A DNA stretch of 64,000 nt, from assembly GCF_932276165.1 (NCBI RefSeq), contig NC_063982.1, positions 2,001,501 through 2,065,500 on the forward strand, read 5' to 3'. A program made the translations under genes and the position numbers. The notes under the pieces are model-generated. The model had not been told where the DNA came from. It searched no databases and was given only the letters and a program-made list of their open reading frames with translations. Shown piece after piece: positions 33,201 to 43,632 of the stretch. Within the stretch, counting starts at the first letter, position 1. Each line of letters begins with the position of its first letter. The stretch is from Plutella xylostella (lineage: Eukaryota; Arthropoda; Insecta; Lepidoptera; Plutellidae).

Positions 33201-33980
33201 TCCCGAATCGATCAATAGGTTTGCTTCTATTCCCCCTAGAATGCATTTAATGTTTGTGTCGTCATCCAAGTGGAACACATAATCAATCTCTTCGTTATTT
33301 GATTCCGAATGACGGGCTTTTTTTTCAGGCACGTTCAATTTGTGAGAATCTGGGTTACTGCGCTTGAAAAGTTTTCCTGACAAGCAACACTTCGCGTAGT
33401 GGCCCTTTTTTCCGCATTTATTACATTTCACTCCTATGGCTGGACATGACTTTCCAAGGTGATCGTTGCCACATCGAATGCATCTCCTTTTGTCATTGCT
33501 CCTCCCAGAAGCAGAATGGTTGAAGGTACTTTTCCTTGCATGGATTTTGTTAATTATTACCTCGGAATTCTTGTTGCCAAATTCATCCAGTTGACGAGAG
33601 ACGCTTTCAAGAGTGTTGGCGTCATGGATAATGGAATCAAGTGTGACACTATCACCGGCTTGCAGTATTTTCTTTCTCAACTCAACCGACGCACATTTTT
33701 CGGTGATTTGGTCGATTAGGCTTTCATCCTTGTTAGCAAACTTGCATCGGTCGGCTTGCTTGCGCAATCTGATGAGAAATTTTTCGAACTTTTCACCTCC
33801 TTCTTGTTTCATCAGTCTGAAAACATGCCTTTCGTAGACCCTACTTTGTTTGGGGGCGAAATATTCATCTAGTTTGCTTACGGCAATTTGGTAGATATCG
33901 GTGTTTGGGTCTTCGTTGCTCTCTACATGGGCGCCAGGTACGTTGTAAATTGTAATATATCTCTTGTAAAGAGAGACCAC
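30264..33980 (-). CDS. gag-pol polyprotein (protease, RT, RNase H, integrase)
   Basis: Open frame of 1,238 codons. The start given is a GTG that only marks the frame; the true start is the gag ATG at 34137 in the other frame. Domains by residue: gag capsid part to about 150; two CCHC zinc knuckles (C167-C179, C186-C198); aspartic protease DSG at 258-260; reverse transcriptase with LDIKDAFHQ (472-480) and FIDD (533-536); RNase H with DAS at 688-690 and SDHKPL near 753; integrase zinc finger H899/H902/C932/C935 and catalytic D963, D1018, E1054 (D-D-35-E). All catalytic residues are present. Ends EEVDEEESNE; no env follows. It copies the element through RNA and inserts it in the nucleus. Only the gag frameshift breaks it. 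Confidence 0.93.
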   Translation of the reverse strand: MVSLYKRYITIYNVPGAHVESNEDPNTDIYQIAVSKLDEYFAPKQSRVYERHVFRLMKQEGGEKFEKFLIRLRKQADRCKFANKDESLIDQITEKCASVELRKKILQAGDSVTLDSIIHDANTLESVSRQLDEFGNKNSEVIINKIHARKSTFNHSASGRSNDKRRCIRCGNDHLGKSCPAIGVKCNKCGKKGHYAKCCLSGKLFKRSNPDSHKLNVPEKKARHSESNNEEIDYVFHLDDDTNIKCILGGIEANLLIDSGSKCNLITDKTWNQLKSQKINVHDQVKSPDKVFLAYGSNQPLVVLGSFKTTIRIHDKNEVATFFVIKDGTKDLLGKVTAMALGVLHIGLKVQDVLHTAETAIPFPKFKNVLIEIPIDTTVKPVVQPYRRVPIPLEQKINDKLNHLVQAEIIEKVEEPSKWVSPMVPVLKENGEVRICIDMRRANTAIDRENHPLPTMDQLLPNFRKAKLFSRLDIKDAFHQLEIHPDSRYITTFITSKGLFRYKRLMFGISCAPEIFQKTLERILAGCEGTVNFIDDIVIFGSDDIEHDKRLQQTLKVLDDNGVLLNQKKCLYKIKSIQFLGHTLSPNGVKPLAKYVTSIQEFRAPSTLEELQSFLGLVNFVGKWIANLATFTEPLRKLLRLKLGKNANITNIWTEEQNKAFNELKSCLSKIKTLGYYDPADKTQVIADASPVGLGAVLIQTDSSGSRIVAYGNKSLSDCEKRYCQTEKEALALVWAVEHFNIYLYGKEFELVSDHKPLEVIFGKHSKPCARIERWVLRLQSYKYKIIYKPGKSNIADPLSRLCVGSKKEKFDITNHVNQIVEYARPVAVPLQDIERFSEKDDEITKVKQGLYQQKSWDPSVSSFKIFETELCFQDNVLLRGNKIVIPTKLRQRVLEAAHEGHPGIVAMKNRLRTKVWWPKMDKEAEQLVKHCKGCTLVSAPNPPNPMKRRELPVEPWVDIAMDLMGPLPSGEYIFVVIDYYSRYKEVKTSRNITSAEIIKMLKEMFSRLGFPRSITADNGKQFTSEEFKTYLQECGITLYSTIPYWPQQNGEVERQNRSILKRIKISQLERRNWKEELFNYLMMYNSTPNTTTGKTPSEIFYRRQFRDKIPCVADIANKQSIDDSEVRDKDKKQKELGRIYSDHKRKATEHTLAEGDKVYVKTLVKENKLTPNFSPASHTVTRAKSNTGDVEIRNDLTGQQYRRNVVHLKKVEGQWKSVNRDENDTINEEVDEEESNE

Positions 33981-34137
33981 CCATGTGTAGTAGCGTAGCT
34001 CGTTTCTTCTCTGGTTTATCGATATTGGCTGCCTCCAAATAGATATTTAACCCACGCTTCCATTTCTCCCATTTTAGGCCTACGCCAGAGGGATCACCAT
34101 CACAATCAAAGTTGTCCAATGGTGGTAGATTGGACAT
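33942..34137 (-). CDS. gag N-terminal part of the retrotransposon (frameshifted)
   Basis: The ATG at 34137 opens a frame reading MSNLPPLDNFDCDGD and a basic K-W-E-K-W-K-R helix region, the usual start of gypsy gag in insects. The frame runs into unrelated residues after EIYYN, where the downstream gag-pol frame takes over one base off. A near-tandem 7-bp repeat (GTTGTAA ATTGTAA, 33942-33955 on plus) sits exactly there, so a 7-bp duplication probably caused the shift. The out-of-frame tail runs on to about 33865. Gag would form the particle that packages the element RNA in the cytoplasm. Confidence 0.75.
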
Positions 34138-34275
34138 CTTGAATCTAAAATTAAATATATATCAATAATGTAGGTCAATATATCAATGCAACAGATTCTA
34201 TGGTTATTTTATTCATAGGTTATGCACGTGTTATATCCGAAGAAAAGGTTTTTTTTTTTTTTTTATATATATATA

Positions 34276-34527
34276 GGACATCCATGATATTTGGACCTTC
34301 CATTCAATCATTTGCTATATTTAGGACAACCATTACATGTGGTCCTTCCTGTAACTTGGATGACCATAACATGTGGTCCTTCCATTAACTAGGACGACTA
34401 TAACATTTGGTACTTCCATTAATTTGGATAACCATAATGTTTAGTCCTTCCTTTAAGCAGGACGACCATAAAGTTTGGAACTTCCATTAACCAGGATATC
34501 CAATAACGATTGATCCTTCCCTTCTGT
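34276..34527. repeat. 34-bp tandem repeat in the retrotransposon leader
   Basis: Six units start at 34324, 34358, 34392, 34426, 34460 and 34494, exactly 34 bp apart. A longer first unit starts at 34276. Each reads roughly GGAYGACCATAACATTTGGT then CCTTCCATTAA. Units differ by several bases, so the array predates this insertion. It lies between the primer-binding site and gag. Confidence 0.9.
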
Positions 34528-34979
34528 TTATAAGTTATATTAGCTGTTACCGAAAATAACACGCGCATATTCCTTATATGGATTATTAAACTCAACATAA
34601 TGCATATGAAACATACATTCTGTTATGTACCACATGTATTTTTTTTTTGTATATAGGATAAAATCGATCATATTTATTAGTTTTATAGATAATATACCAT
34701 AGATATGCTATATAAAGTATGTAACCCTTATATACATATCATGTATTTGCCCATATGCATTATGACGCTTATATACTATTTTTTATATAAATTATATGCA
34801 TTGTTATTTACTATATACCGTATATATGCTTGTATATAGTGATAAAACACACAAGTATTTCTATACTCTTATATACGTATGTGTGTATGTATATATATAT
34901 ATACATATATATATATATACATACACACACATACATATATGTTTACCTAGTGTTTAGTACCAATGTAGTTTATATATTT
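34528..34979 (-). other. AT-rich retrotransposon 5' leader with TA hairpin
   Basis: Non-coding leader rich in TATATA. 34878-34938 forms a near-perfect inverted repeat (TATGTGTGTATGTATATATA against its complement), able to fold into a long hairpin. Confidence 0.75.
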
Positions 34980-34992
34980 ACCCTCGTCACCA
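34980..34992 (-). promoter_or_regulatory. Primer-binding site candidate
   Basis: TGGTGACGAGGGT starts one base after the 5' LTR on the minus strand. TGG complements the CCA end of a tRNA. The tRNA species is not assigned. Confidence 0.7.
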
Positions 34993-34993
34993 A

Positions 34994-35334
34994 TGTAGAA
35001 TTGATACTCCTTGTATATAATGTATATGTTTATTTACTCTTCAATCATATAAGTACAGTTTACAGGTATGTACAGTTTCAGTACTTAGGCATACTCTTAC
35101 ATAGGTACGTCGGGAGGTGTTGCCTCCGTGGCGGCTACCGTACGACTGAGAGCCGGTCGCCTCTGCGCTGGCCTTTTATAGGGAAAGGTTGGTTTGCCGC
35201 CACGTGCACACTGACCGATAGTTTCACTACTTATACTTGTTATTTGGTCATGTCAGCTGATACATGACACTATCAGCTGTCATGACACTTTACATACATA
35301 GCTTATATATATACTATAGCTTATATACACTACA
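34994..35334 (-). repeat. 5' LTR (promoter LTR)
   Basis: 341-bp copy of the left LTR. As the upstream LTR in element orientation it should carry the promoter. TATATAAGC-type motifs lie near its start on the minus strand. Confidence 0.95.
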
Positions 35335-35339
35335 AGTAC

Positions 35340-36712
35340 TGTTCAATTATAATACTTGTACAAATTTAAACAAAACCATTTCTGAATTGATTTTTTATGA
35401 TACATTTATTACGTCACCTTCACTATAATTCAATTATAGTTTTTCGAAGTACATTATGTTGTTTCATTATTATAGTTACCTAGGTATATTCTAAATAATT
35501 TTAGTGTCATTTTCAATGCCACCCTTGATGGTGACAATGTTAAAAAATACTTATATACGCATCTATAAAAGACGTGACCACATAATGCATAATATGTTTA
35601 TAAGCCAGCCAAAAACCGATGCGCCGGGCTAGTTAAGTTTGACAATCTGATAGTTTAAACTGTCAGAATAATCAAGTCATATAGCGCGAGTCGCTATATC
35701 AATCACTTCCACAACGACTCAATCTTCAAATGGCCGACGGAACACATAAATAATTAATTAAATTGAAATAAATAATTATTAATGCGCGGTGCGTTCTTGC
35801 ATAACACCGTTTCGCAAAAAAAAAACGGTAGCTCAGAACAGTAACTGCATTGCGGGATAAGATGAATGCAGTAGCCATTTATTACGTTTTTTTTCTGAAT
35901 TCGTCTATGGTTTTCATAATTTGTATGTATGTATGGATAGGAAAGGCGAAACTGGCGCCTACCTAATTTGCAAGTTGATACTTAATTGGCGTTTTTTTTT
36001 GTTTATATTTTTATTTGGACTTGGTTTATTTAGGACATAATAATACATTTATTATTTATTAAAAACAATGATTAGGGATATTATGTTATAGGAGTTTAGT
36101 ATTCCCACGATAAATTTTAGGCTCACTTTAGTTTCTTGAAAAAGAAGAAAAAAGCTATTAACTAGGTATAATATTTATTAAAAAAATAAGTAAGGTTTTT
36201 TTCAAAGAACTAACCTAATTAATTGTACTTTATACACATTTGATTGCAGATGCAAACATTGGCTCCAACTCTCAGAGCCAACAACCAAAGATCCCTCAGT
36301 CATATCTTAGCGATCTCAGAATTAGTGATGCATGTATGCATTTATGAATATTCAAGTTATATCGATAGATAGCTTGTGACGGCAACTTGTGACAAGTGAA
36401 CTAGATAAAACGTATGTCTATTCATACGCACAGCATGATTTTATTACCATACATATTAGATGGTTCTATTAAGAAATAAATAAGAAAGGGGCTGAAATTT
36501 ACTGGGCTGTTTTTGATTAAAACGAGAAGATTTATATACTGCAGAATTTTAAAGTAACAATATTCTATATTTTTTAAGTTTAAATGCTACTCTACAGATT
36601 TGGAGAATAATTCTCACTAGCGCAATACGTCCAGTTGCCATCGGAAGAGTCAGCGTATGTCAATAAGAGTTATGTTTGTTTACGTTTACCTACTTGCTGT
36701 AGGGACCTTTTT
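35340..36712. other. Intron stretch, mostly unique
   Basis: Contains a small palindrome TATAGCGCGAGTCGCTATA (35681-35699) and a homeodomain-type AT cluster AAATAATTAATTAAATTG at 35748, next to GCGCGGTGCGTTCTTGC. No gene. Possible enhancer, low confidence. Confidence 0.35.
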
Positions 36713-36719
36713 GATAAAT

Positions 36720-36894
36720 CATCATCAGCCAATAATCATCCACTGCTGGACATAGGCCTCTCTCAAGGAGCGCCACAACACTCGGTCCTCGGCCTTCCTC
36801 ATCCAACCACTACCCGCCACCCGCCTAAGGTTGTCAGTTCAGCGGGCAGGAGGGCGCCCCACGCTGCGTTTGCTTGTTCGTGGTCTCCACTCGA
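36720..36894 (-). mobile_element. 5'-truncated LINE tail with target duplication
   Basis: Same family as 17566, only 175 bp. A 7-bp target duplication GATAAAT is present at 36713-36719 and 36895-36901. Confidence 0.88.
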
Positions 36895-36901
36895 GATAAA
36901 T

Positions 36902-38485
36902 ACATTAAAATTGTTTACATACGTAGGTAAAAAATCTTTTATTTTACCTCAGATACCAAAAGGACTAGTGCAAAAAGTCAAGTTTAATAAAGTCTAGTAG
37001 GTATTAATATATCACAACTTGAAATTTTCACTTGTCTATTTAGTATCAGATTTTTTTTATGCCACCTAGAGTACCTAGATTACGTGATGAGATTATTGAG
37101 CGTTCTAGATTTAAAGAATGATTATCCTTGAGCGGTAGGTATACTAGGTATGCTATGATTTATTATACGACCGACCAGTTTTCTAATATCATACCTGTTT
37201 TACTGGAAAACCAAGCTTGGATATTGGCAAAGTAAATTAAGTAACTAAAAGATTATATCAGACTGCTACTGCTATAAGTCTTGAAGGGACATTTTTAATG
37301 TTTTTTTTATGTTTATGCGTAAACACTTAATAAAATACCGAACTTATAATTATCAACTTAATTAATTTTTACTTAGGTGAAAAGTATTTTATAAGACAAA
37401 AAATATCTTTTTAATTCATTTTGTGTGGTAAAAACATAGGTTTCCGTTTTAGAGCTATAATTCCACAGACAAACATAACATTCATGATAAGATTCATGAG
37501 TCAAATGTACTTATAACACCCTTATTTTTCAGTGTCAGGGGCTAAAAATACACAACTTATTCTTTCACTCTTTGCGAGTAGGTATGATGTTTTTATATTA
37601 AACCTATCTAGGTTCTTACTTAATACAATTTTCTTTGCCTCGGCTTATAAAACTAAAGTGTAAACTAAACTTTTATTACCTACCATTATGTCACTTTACA
37701 GAAAAAGACATGAGATAAAACTCGTACCTATCCAGCACTACTTGGCAGCTAAAATTGCCGTTAAATATATTTAAAAAGTTAGAGAATAAAGTTAAGCCAC
37801 AAATAAGGTCGGTACAGCCAGCCAGTATGCAACCTTCGCGGAGGAAATACCGACTTTTTACGTCAAAATCGGAGATGGAACGCGCGCGAACTCCTCTTTC
37901 GAATCCAATGCTGAATAATTCAGAGAATCGACGCCTCGGAATCGATTTTTTGCCGACAACGAATAATTTTCATAGATTTCCGACGTGGAAGAAACGATGT
38001 CTTTGTAGTGGCATTGTGATAGAGATGTTGGCGTGAAAGCGAATTTGGCCAATGAATAAATAAATATATTTGTCGTTCAGAATTTGATTTGGGAACAAAA
38101 TAAGGGAAAGGATACCCGATAACGACTTAACCTAAGCTTTAAAAACACACAACAAATTAACGACTAAACCAATTTGAAGCACGTAACTTTATAAAATCAA
38201 TAAGTACTTTTTTAAATAAACTCAAGCTTGAAAACATCATAAAGACAGCGATAATTCAAAGCCACACAAAGGTCCTAATCAGACAAGCTGTTCCAATAAT
38301 GTAGACTAATTGTAATCACCCGTCTACTGTTCGTAGATGTATCATCACTAGGGGGTTACCCGGGTAACCCTGAGATAATCGGACTAACCATATGGATCGG
38401 ATTTTGAAGGTTAATTTTGAAGGGTAAATTGGGGTCGTCGGGTGACTTTTTAGTGGTTATTTAGAATTTTGTTTTGTTCGTGTAC
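36902..38485. other. Intron stretch, mostly unique
   Basis: 37790-38040 is GC-richer and non-repetitive (GGTCGGTACAGCCAGCCAGT, AACGCGCGCGAACTCCTC), with a chance 93-codon frame that I do not accept as a gene. Otherwise AT-rich with nothing recognised. Confidence 0.4.
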
Positions 38486-38500
38486 CTAATCCTAATCCTA

Positions 38501-38660
38501 TCCTAACTAATATTATAAATGCGAAAGTAACTGTGTCTGTCTGTCTGTCTGTTACTGAACGGATTTGGATGAAATTTGGTCTACATATGGTCTAGACCCT
38601 GAAAAAGAACATAGGCTACTTTTTATCCCGGAATTCCCACGGGAAAACTTTTTAAGGCGA
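38501..38660 (+). mobile_element. 3'-truncated Helitron with iterated 5' terminus
   Basis: TCCTAACTAATATTATAAAT start, preceded by further TCCTAA-like units (38486-38500). Lacks a central 30-bp segment and stops at AAGGCGA before the hairpin and CTAG. Confidence 0.8.
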
Positions 38661-39099
38661 TGAGGATATTTTTCTTTAGTATGCCAGTGAAAAAGTTAAG
38701 TGAATTATGCATCACACAGAGCTTTAATGTATTTTATTTTACTGTCTTTACCTGACATTAAAATTTAAGACAGTGTAGTTAAAATATTGGTAAAACAATA
38801 TATACAGTATAATTATTATTCCCACACAAATCCGTACAAATCTAATGAAGCAGCAAAATCTATTCGTCAGCCTGTCTCAAGCAATAAGATGTAGGAAAAT
38901 TGTACGATATCCTGCCTTGTAATTCTTTATGCAACGTTTGACTGACGTTGAACACCTTAACTGACACATCAAGGATTTGGATAAAACGGTTGATTTACCG
39001 TTGGACTTTAAATACGATTTCAAAAGCATGTTATTCTAGATTATTGTTTATTTGTGTTCCATTCCTTAATTTAACTGTAGGTAGGTAGGTAGTTAGGTA

Positions 39100-39667
39100 T
39101 TTTTAGGGTTCCGTAGCCAAAATGGCAAAAACGGAACCCTTATAGTTTCGTCATGTCCGTCTGTCCGTCTGTCCGTCTGTCACAGCCGATTTACTCGGAA
39201 ACTATAAGTACTACAGTGATGAAATTTGATGGGAATATGTGTTGTATGAACCGCTACAAAAATATGACACTAAATAGTAAAAAAAAGAATTGGGGGTGGG
39301 GCCCCCCATACATGTAACTGAGGGATGAAATTTTTTTTTTCGATGTACATACCCGTGTGGGGTATCAATGGAAAGGTCTTTTAAAATGATATAAAGTTTT
39401 CTAAAAAACATTTTTCTTAAAGTGAACGGTTTTTGAGATATCAGCTCTCAAAGTCGTAAAAAGTATGTCCCCCCCCCTCTATTTTTATAACTACGGGGTA
39501 TAAAATTCTAAAAAAAATAGAGGTGATGCATGCTAATTAACTCTTTCAACGATTTTTGGTTTGATCAAAGTATCTCTTATAGTTTTTGAGATAGGTTGAT
39601 TTAACTGTAATTTTGCTGCTACGGAACCCTTTGTGCGCGAGCCCGACTCGCACTTGGCCGGTTTTTT
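39100..39667 (+). repeat. Unclassified 568-bp dispersed repeat, left of an inverted pair
   Basis: Starts TTTTTAGGGTTCCGTAGCCA and ends CACTTGGCCGGTTTTTT, with a (GTCTGTCC)n stretch near the start. AGGGTTCCGTA recurs inverted near the other end. The frame of 66 codons in it is identical in the second copy and reflects repeat identity, not a gene. Confidence 0.85.
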
Positions 39668-42600
39668 AAAGATTAAAAAGTCATATCCTTATTCAGTGAC
39701 ACGATACTTTTTTTCTTGAAATCCGAAAAGCAAGGAGGATTCATTGTCCAGTGGCATTGAAACCTCCATGGTCCTACCTCTTTGTTGTTCAAGTTTTATT
39801 CACATTGTTTCTGTGTGACACGCAACGCAGCAATTGCGTATTTTTTCCCTCCAACCGGAAGGCACTATAATTATTTTCGTATTAGTCACAAAACGTAAGA
39901 TTTTGGACGTCTGCAATCGTCTGATTTTTCGTTTCGGACACGACAGCTCAGAAATAACGTGAGAAAACGTGAGAAGATTTAAATTATGTTTTAGAAGATT
40001 GTAAAAAAATAATTTAGCCCAATCATTATACTTAGATAACGTACCTATCACCAGCTGTTGATGCTTCTAAAGATTAAATTGTTTGCCTCATCTATCTTTC
40101 ACCTCCGAATCTTACCATGAAACTATTTTACTGTTTTTATAGATCCCCAATACGATTTGTTGTCGCTACATAAAGTGCATTGCAATTGCAAGATAAAACG
40201 GCCCGAATACACAGTTTCCATTAAACAACAGAAATACTATATTAGCTTGGAGGCAGCAGTGTATCCGTTTTCAGCGTTCATTATTTTGCAACGAGAAGCT
40301 TTCATATCAAATAGCTCCAAGTCTTGCTAGGGGTTCAAACGAGGGGGTTAAATGCTCAATAGTAATTTATAGGGTGTTGTTGGTAATTTTAGACGTGTTT
40401 GTGAGGTTTTTGTATTAATTGGCCAGTGAATATTGTGCTTATTTATTGATGTTAATATAAATAGTTGAAGGAATGCTGTTTTGATGCGTGGAATTTAGGA
40501 TACGGTGCATTTTTATTGCATTAAATTGCTGTCGAAATTCTAGTGCGTATAGCTACAAACTTCATTTGTCTCTTTACAATAACACTTACAACTTTGTTGT
40601 GTAAACTCATACGCTATATTTTTTTACATTACCTAAGTATCTATAGGAAATTCCAAGCACAAGATGGCAGCACCTGCAACTTTCCTCATTATTTATGAAT
40701 GTCTTAGTGCAAATCTCAGCTACAGTAGAGTTGCGGTAATTTATGCCGTGATTCACTGTGTACAAGGTCGCGCTGTATTACTGTGGTGATTGTGATCGGA
40801 GAACCTCTTGGTCGGCCATGGTTGCCTGGTACTTTTAGATGAAACTTGGCTAGCCATCTCAGTGAAGGAGCTTGGTTAAGGATTCAAATCTTCTGCGTTC
40901 TATGTGAGCCTGGTACATAAAGGATTTAGGTTGGAAGCTTTTGATACACCTGGCTTAAAAGCTCGATGTTTTTTTTATCTATTCATAATAAAATTTAACT
41001 GTTAACTTAATTTAAAAATGCAATTGTAGTAAAATTAAAACAACACTAACACCAATTTATAGCACATGTATGTAAGTCCGCAATAAAAATGCGGGGCCAA
41101 AGCTTCATTCATAAAAACTAGTTCTGCAAAGCTCGCCTCGCAATTAATACTGGTTTTCTCACTAAATGTCAAAGTTTTTGCATTCGCATGAATAAATCGA
41201 TTTTTATTGATCTACGGTACTTAAAGTTATGTAAGGCATAAGTAGGTCCAGTTAAGTGATAGCTCGAGGCATGCCCTTTAGATGTATGCGACTGGCCATT
41301 AAAGAGGTTAAAATAAGCGCGCTTGATATCAATAGGCCATTAGGAATAGTATTTAAATTAATTAATTGCGTGTTTTTTACTGTTTTAATGTGGGTATTGA
41401 TGTTAGAGAACTCATGTGTGATTGAAAGTCCCTATATTTTAAAGTATTTAATATTTTCTTTTTTTCTCTCTGAAAACTAAATATTGATTTAAAAAGATTT
41501 CTCACTAGAATATTTTGTATAAGAAAAAAAAAGGAATATAATCACATCAATAACATTATGGTTAGTCAATAAAACGGTGTATTTTCTCAAAAAAATAAAA
41601 CCTCATTTCAGGTATGGCAAAAACGTAATTATAAGGCTTAGCAGAGTTCTCAAGGTACCAGGGCACTATAAGTCTGCGGTGTTCCACGGCACGTCCAGTC
41701 GAGATCTGTCATTATTCTGATAACACTGCTGTCGGTACGTGCCCAGAGAAACTGCGACTAGTGATGGGGTAAAGTATCGATAATTCCCGCCTTCTACAGT
41801 CTCTGTTACTCAAATTATGATGGCCGAGTTTTGAGGTAAGTCTGTTATGAATACAGTTGTGGCATGCTTTGCGAAATGGTTGGGTTACGTCTCTGTGGGT
41901 ACGGGAATAAATACAACATGGGACAAAATAAGATAGAACGTACTGCCTAGTCAATGAAAAACTTTTAATTTTACAAACTTAGATTAGAGTTATTCTAAGG
42001 TTCGAATATCACATTTCTATTGTAATTGTATTTCTTCTTCTTCAACTAGAATAGAATAATGAAAAAGCTTCTACATGGTAATCATAAGCATAATTACCTT
42101 ATATTGTTTGAAATACCGCAAAAATTCTTTTAAAAATAATATAGGTAAGTAAAATTAATGAATGCGAGAGATAACTGAAAACGTGGGTTATCACCGTGAC
42201 TGAAAACCGTAAATCAGAATAATATTTTTGTGTTTTTTACAAAAAGCAATAACAGTGCCGAAAGTATTTTATTTCATGCTAAGAACCAATTTAGTTTGAT
42301 AAAAATGTTTTCCTGTTAACCAATGCTGACAATTCGGAGTATTTCTAAGTTACTGCCAACTATTGCATGCACACATCATACTCTGTTGGAAATTTTGCAT
42401 CAGCAAACGTAAAAATAAATTAAACAAATACAAAAAAATTGTGGTTGGTTAGTTTGATGTATACCGAAGGTCCCGGGTTCGATTCCTTCCCAAGGCTTAT
42501 AATTATTTTGTATAATTAGGTAGGTACCCATTACATTTGGTTCCAGAATTTAGAACTTTTGATGATCTGTGATTATAATACTGGAATGTGCTTCAATTTA

Positions 42601-43054
42601 GTTTCTTTTTTGTCCCAACCCTAACTGCTTTGACTGTGTATATGTTGTTACTTATAGATATAAATGTACGTATATAGACTGTAGAGTCTGTAAACATATA
42701 ATTACTAAGTAAGTTGATGCATATCGGTACAGCTAACGACAAATGTCAGTTACTGTATGCATGTATTTTAAAAGAGTGTGTGTGTTTGTGTGTATGTGTG
42801 TGTGTGTCTTGGCGGAAAAACTCAAAGGCTTGCAGCTATGTAGGTAGCTCCGATAAGTATGTTTAAAATTTTGAGGTCAAAGATTACGATCGATGTTTTT
42901 AAAATAGTGTTTTTGTAAATTAAGGAAATTAAAACTTAGACATTGCATTTAAAAACGGCGGATTTTTTAAAATATTCTTGTCTAGGGTTTCTTTATCAGA
43001 GGGCATGGCTACAAAAAATCCTTGTCTTTCACCCATAACTTGATGCGATAAAGA
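39668..43054. other. Segment between the inverted repeat pair
   Basis: No gene. 41080-41345 is a non-repetitive block with clustered homeodomain-like sites (AATAAATCGATTTTTATTGA, GCCATTAAAG, TTAATTAATTG). TG-rich microsatellite at 42776-42810. A tRNA-like GGGTTCGATTCC at 42476 lacks a fold. Confidence 0.4.
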
Positions 43055-43632
43055 TAAAAAAACCGGCCAAGTGCGAGTCGGGCTCGCGCACAAAGGGTTC
43101 CGTAGCAGCAAAATTACAGTTAAATCAACCTATCTCAAAAACTATAAGAGATACTTTGATCAAACCAAAAATCGTTGAAAGAGTTAATTAGCATGCATCA
43201 CCTCTATTTTTTTTAGAATTTTATACCCCGTAGTTATAAAAATAGAGGGGGGGGGACATACTTTTTACGACTTTGAGAGCTGATATCTCAAAAACCGTTC
43301 ACTTTAAGAAAAATGTTTTTTAGAAAACTTTATATCATTTTAAAAGACCTTTCCATTGATACCCCACACGGGTATGTACATCGAAAAAAAAAATTTCATC
43401 CCTCAGTTACATGTATGGGGGGCCCCACCCCCAATTCTTTTTTTTACTATTTAGTGTCATATTTTTGTAGCGGTTCATACAACACATATTCCCATCAAAT
43501 TTCATCACTGTAGTACTTATAGTTTCCGAGTAAATCGGCTGTGACAGACGGACAGACGGACAGACGGACAGACGGACATGACGAAACTATAAGGGTTCCG
43601 TTTTTGCCATTTTGGCTACGGAACCCTAAAAA
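43055..43632 (-). repeat. Unclassified dispersed repeat, right of the inverted pair
   Basis: Reverse-oriented copy of 39100-39667. By eye the only clear difference is one extra 8-bp GTCTGTCC unit. Even the T10 and C9 runs have the same length, so the copies separated very recently. Confidence 0.88.

Larger units (their letters stand above)
29681..35334 (-). mobile_element. Complete Ty3/gypsy LTR retrotransposon
   Basis: A 5,654-bp element in the Dll intron, in the same sense as Dll. It has two 341-bp LTRs that look identical, TG...CA ends, a 5-bp target duplication AGTAC on both sides (29676-29680, 35335-35339), a polypurine tract, a primer-binding site, and one gag-pol region ordered gag, protease, RT, RNase H, integrase. 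Integrase after RNase H, with no env frame, is Ty3/gypsy order. The mag-like clade is a guess from the double CCHC knuckle. Matching LTRs mean the insertion is very recent. Confidence 0.95.

Noticed and set aside
34276..34527. CRISPR array
   Set aside because: 34-bp units are contiguous without spacers and lie in a eukaryotic retrotransposon leader.
37755..38036. 93-residue protein
   Set aside because: No recognisable family, overlapped by an antisense frame; treated as unique intron DNA.
39211..43513. Duplicated gene encoding an identical 66-residue protein
   Set aside because: The frame lies in a dispersed repeat present twice in inverted orientation.
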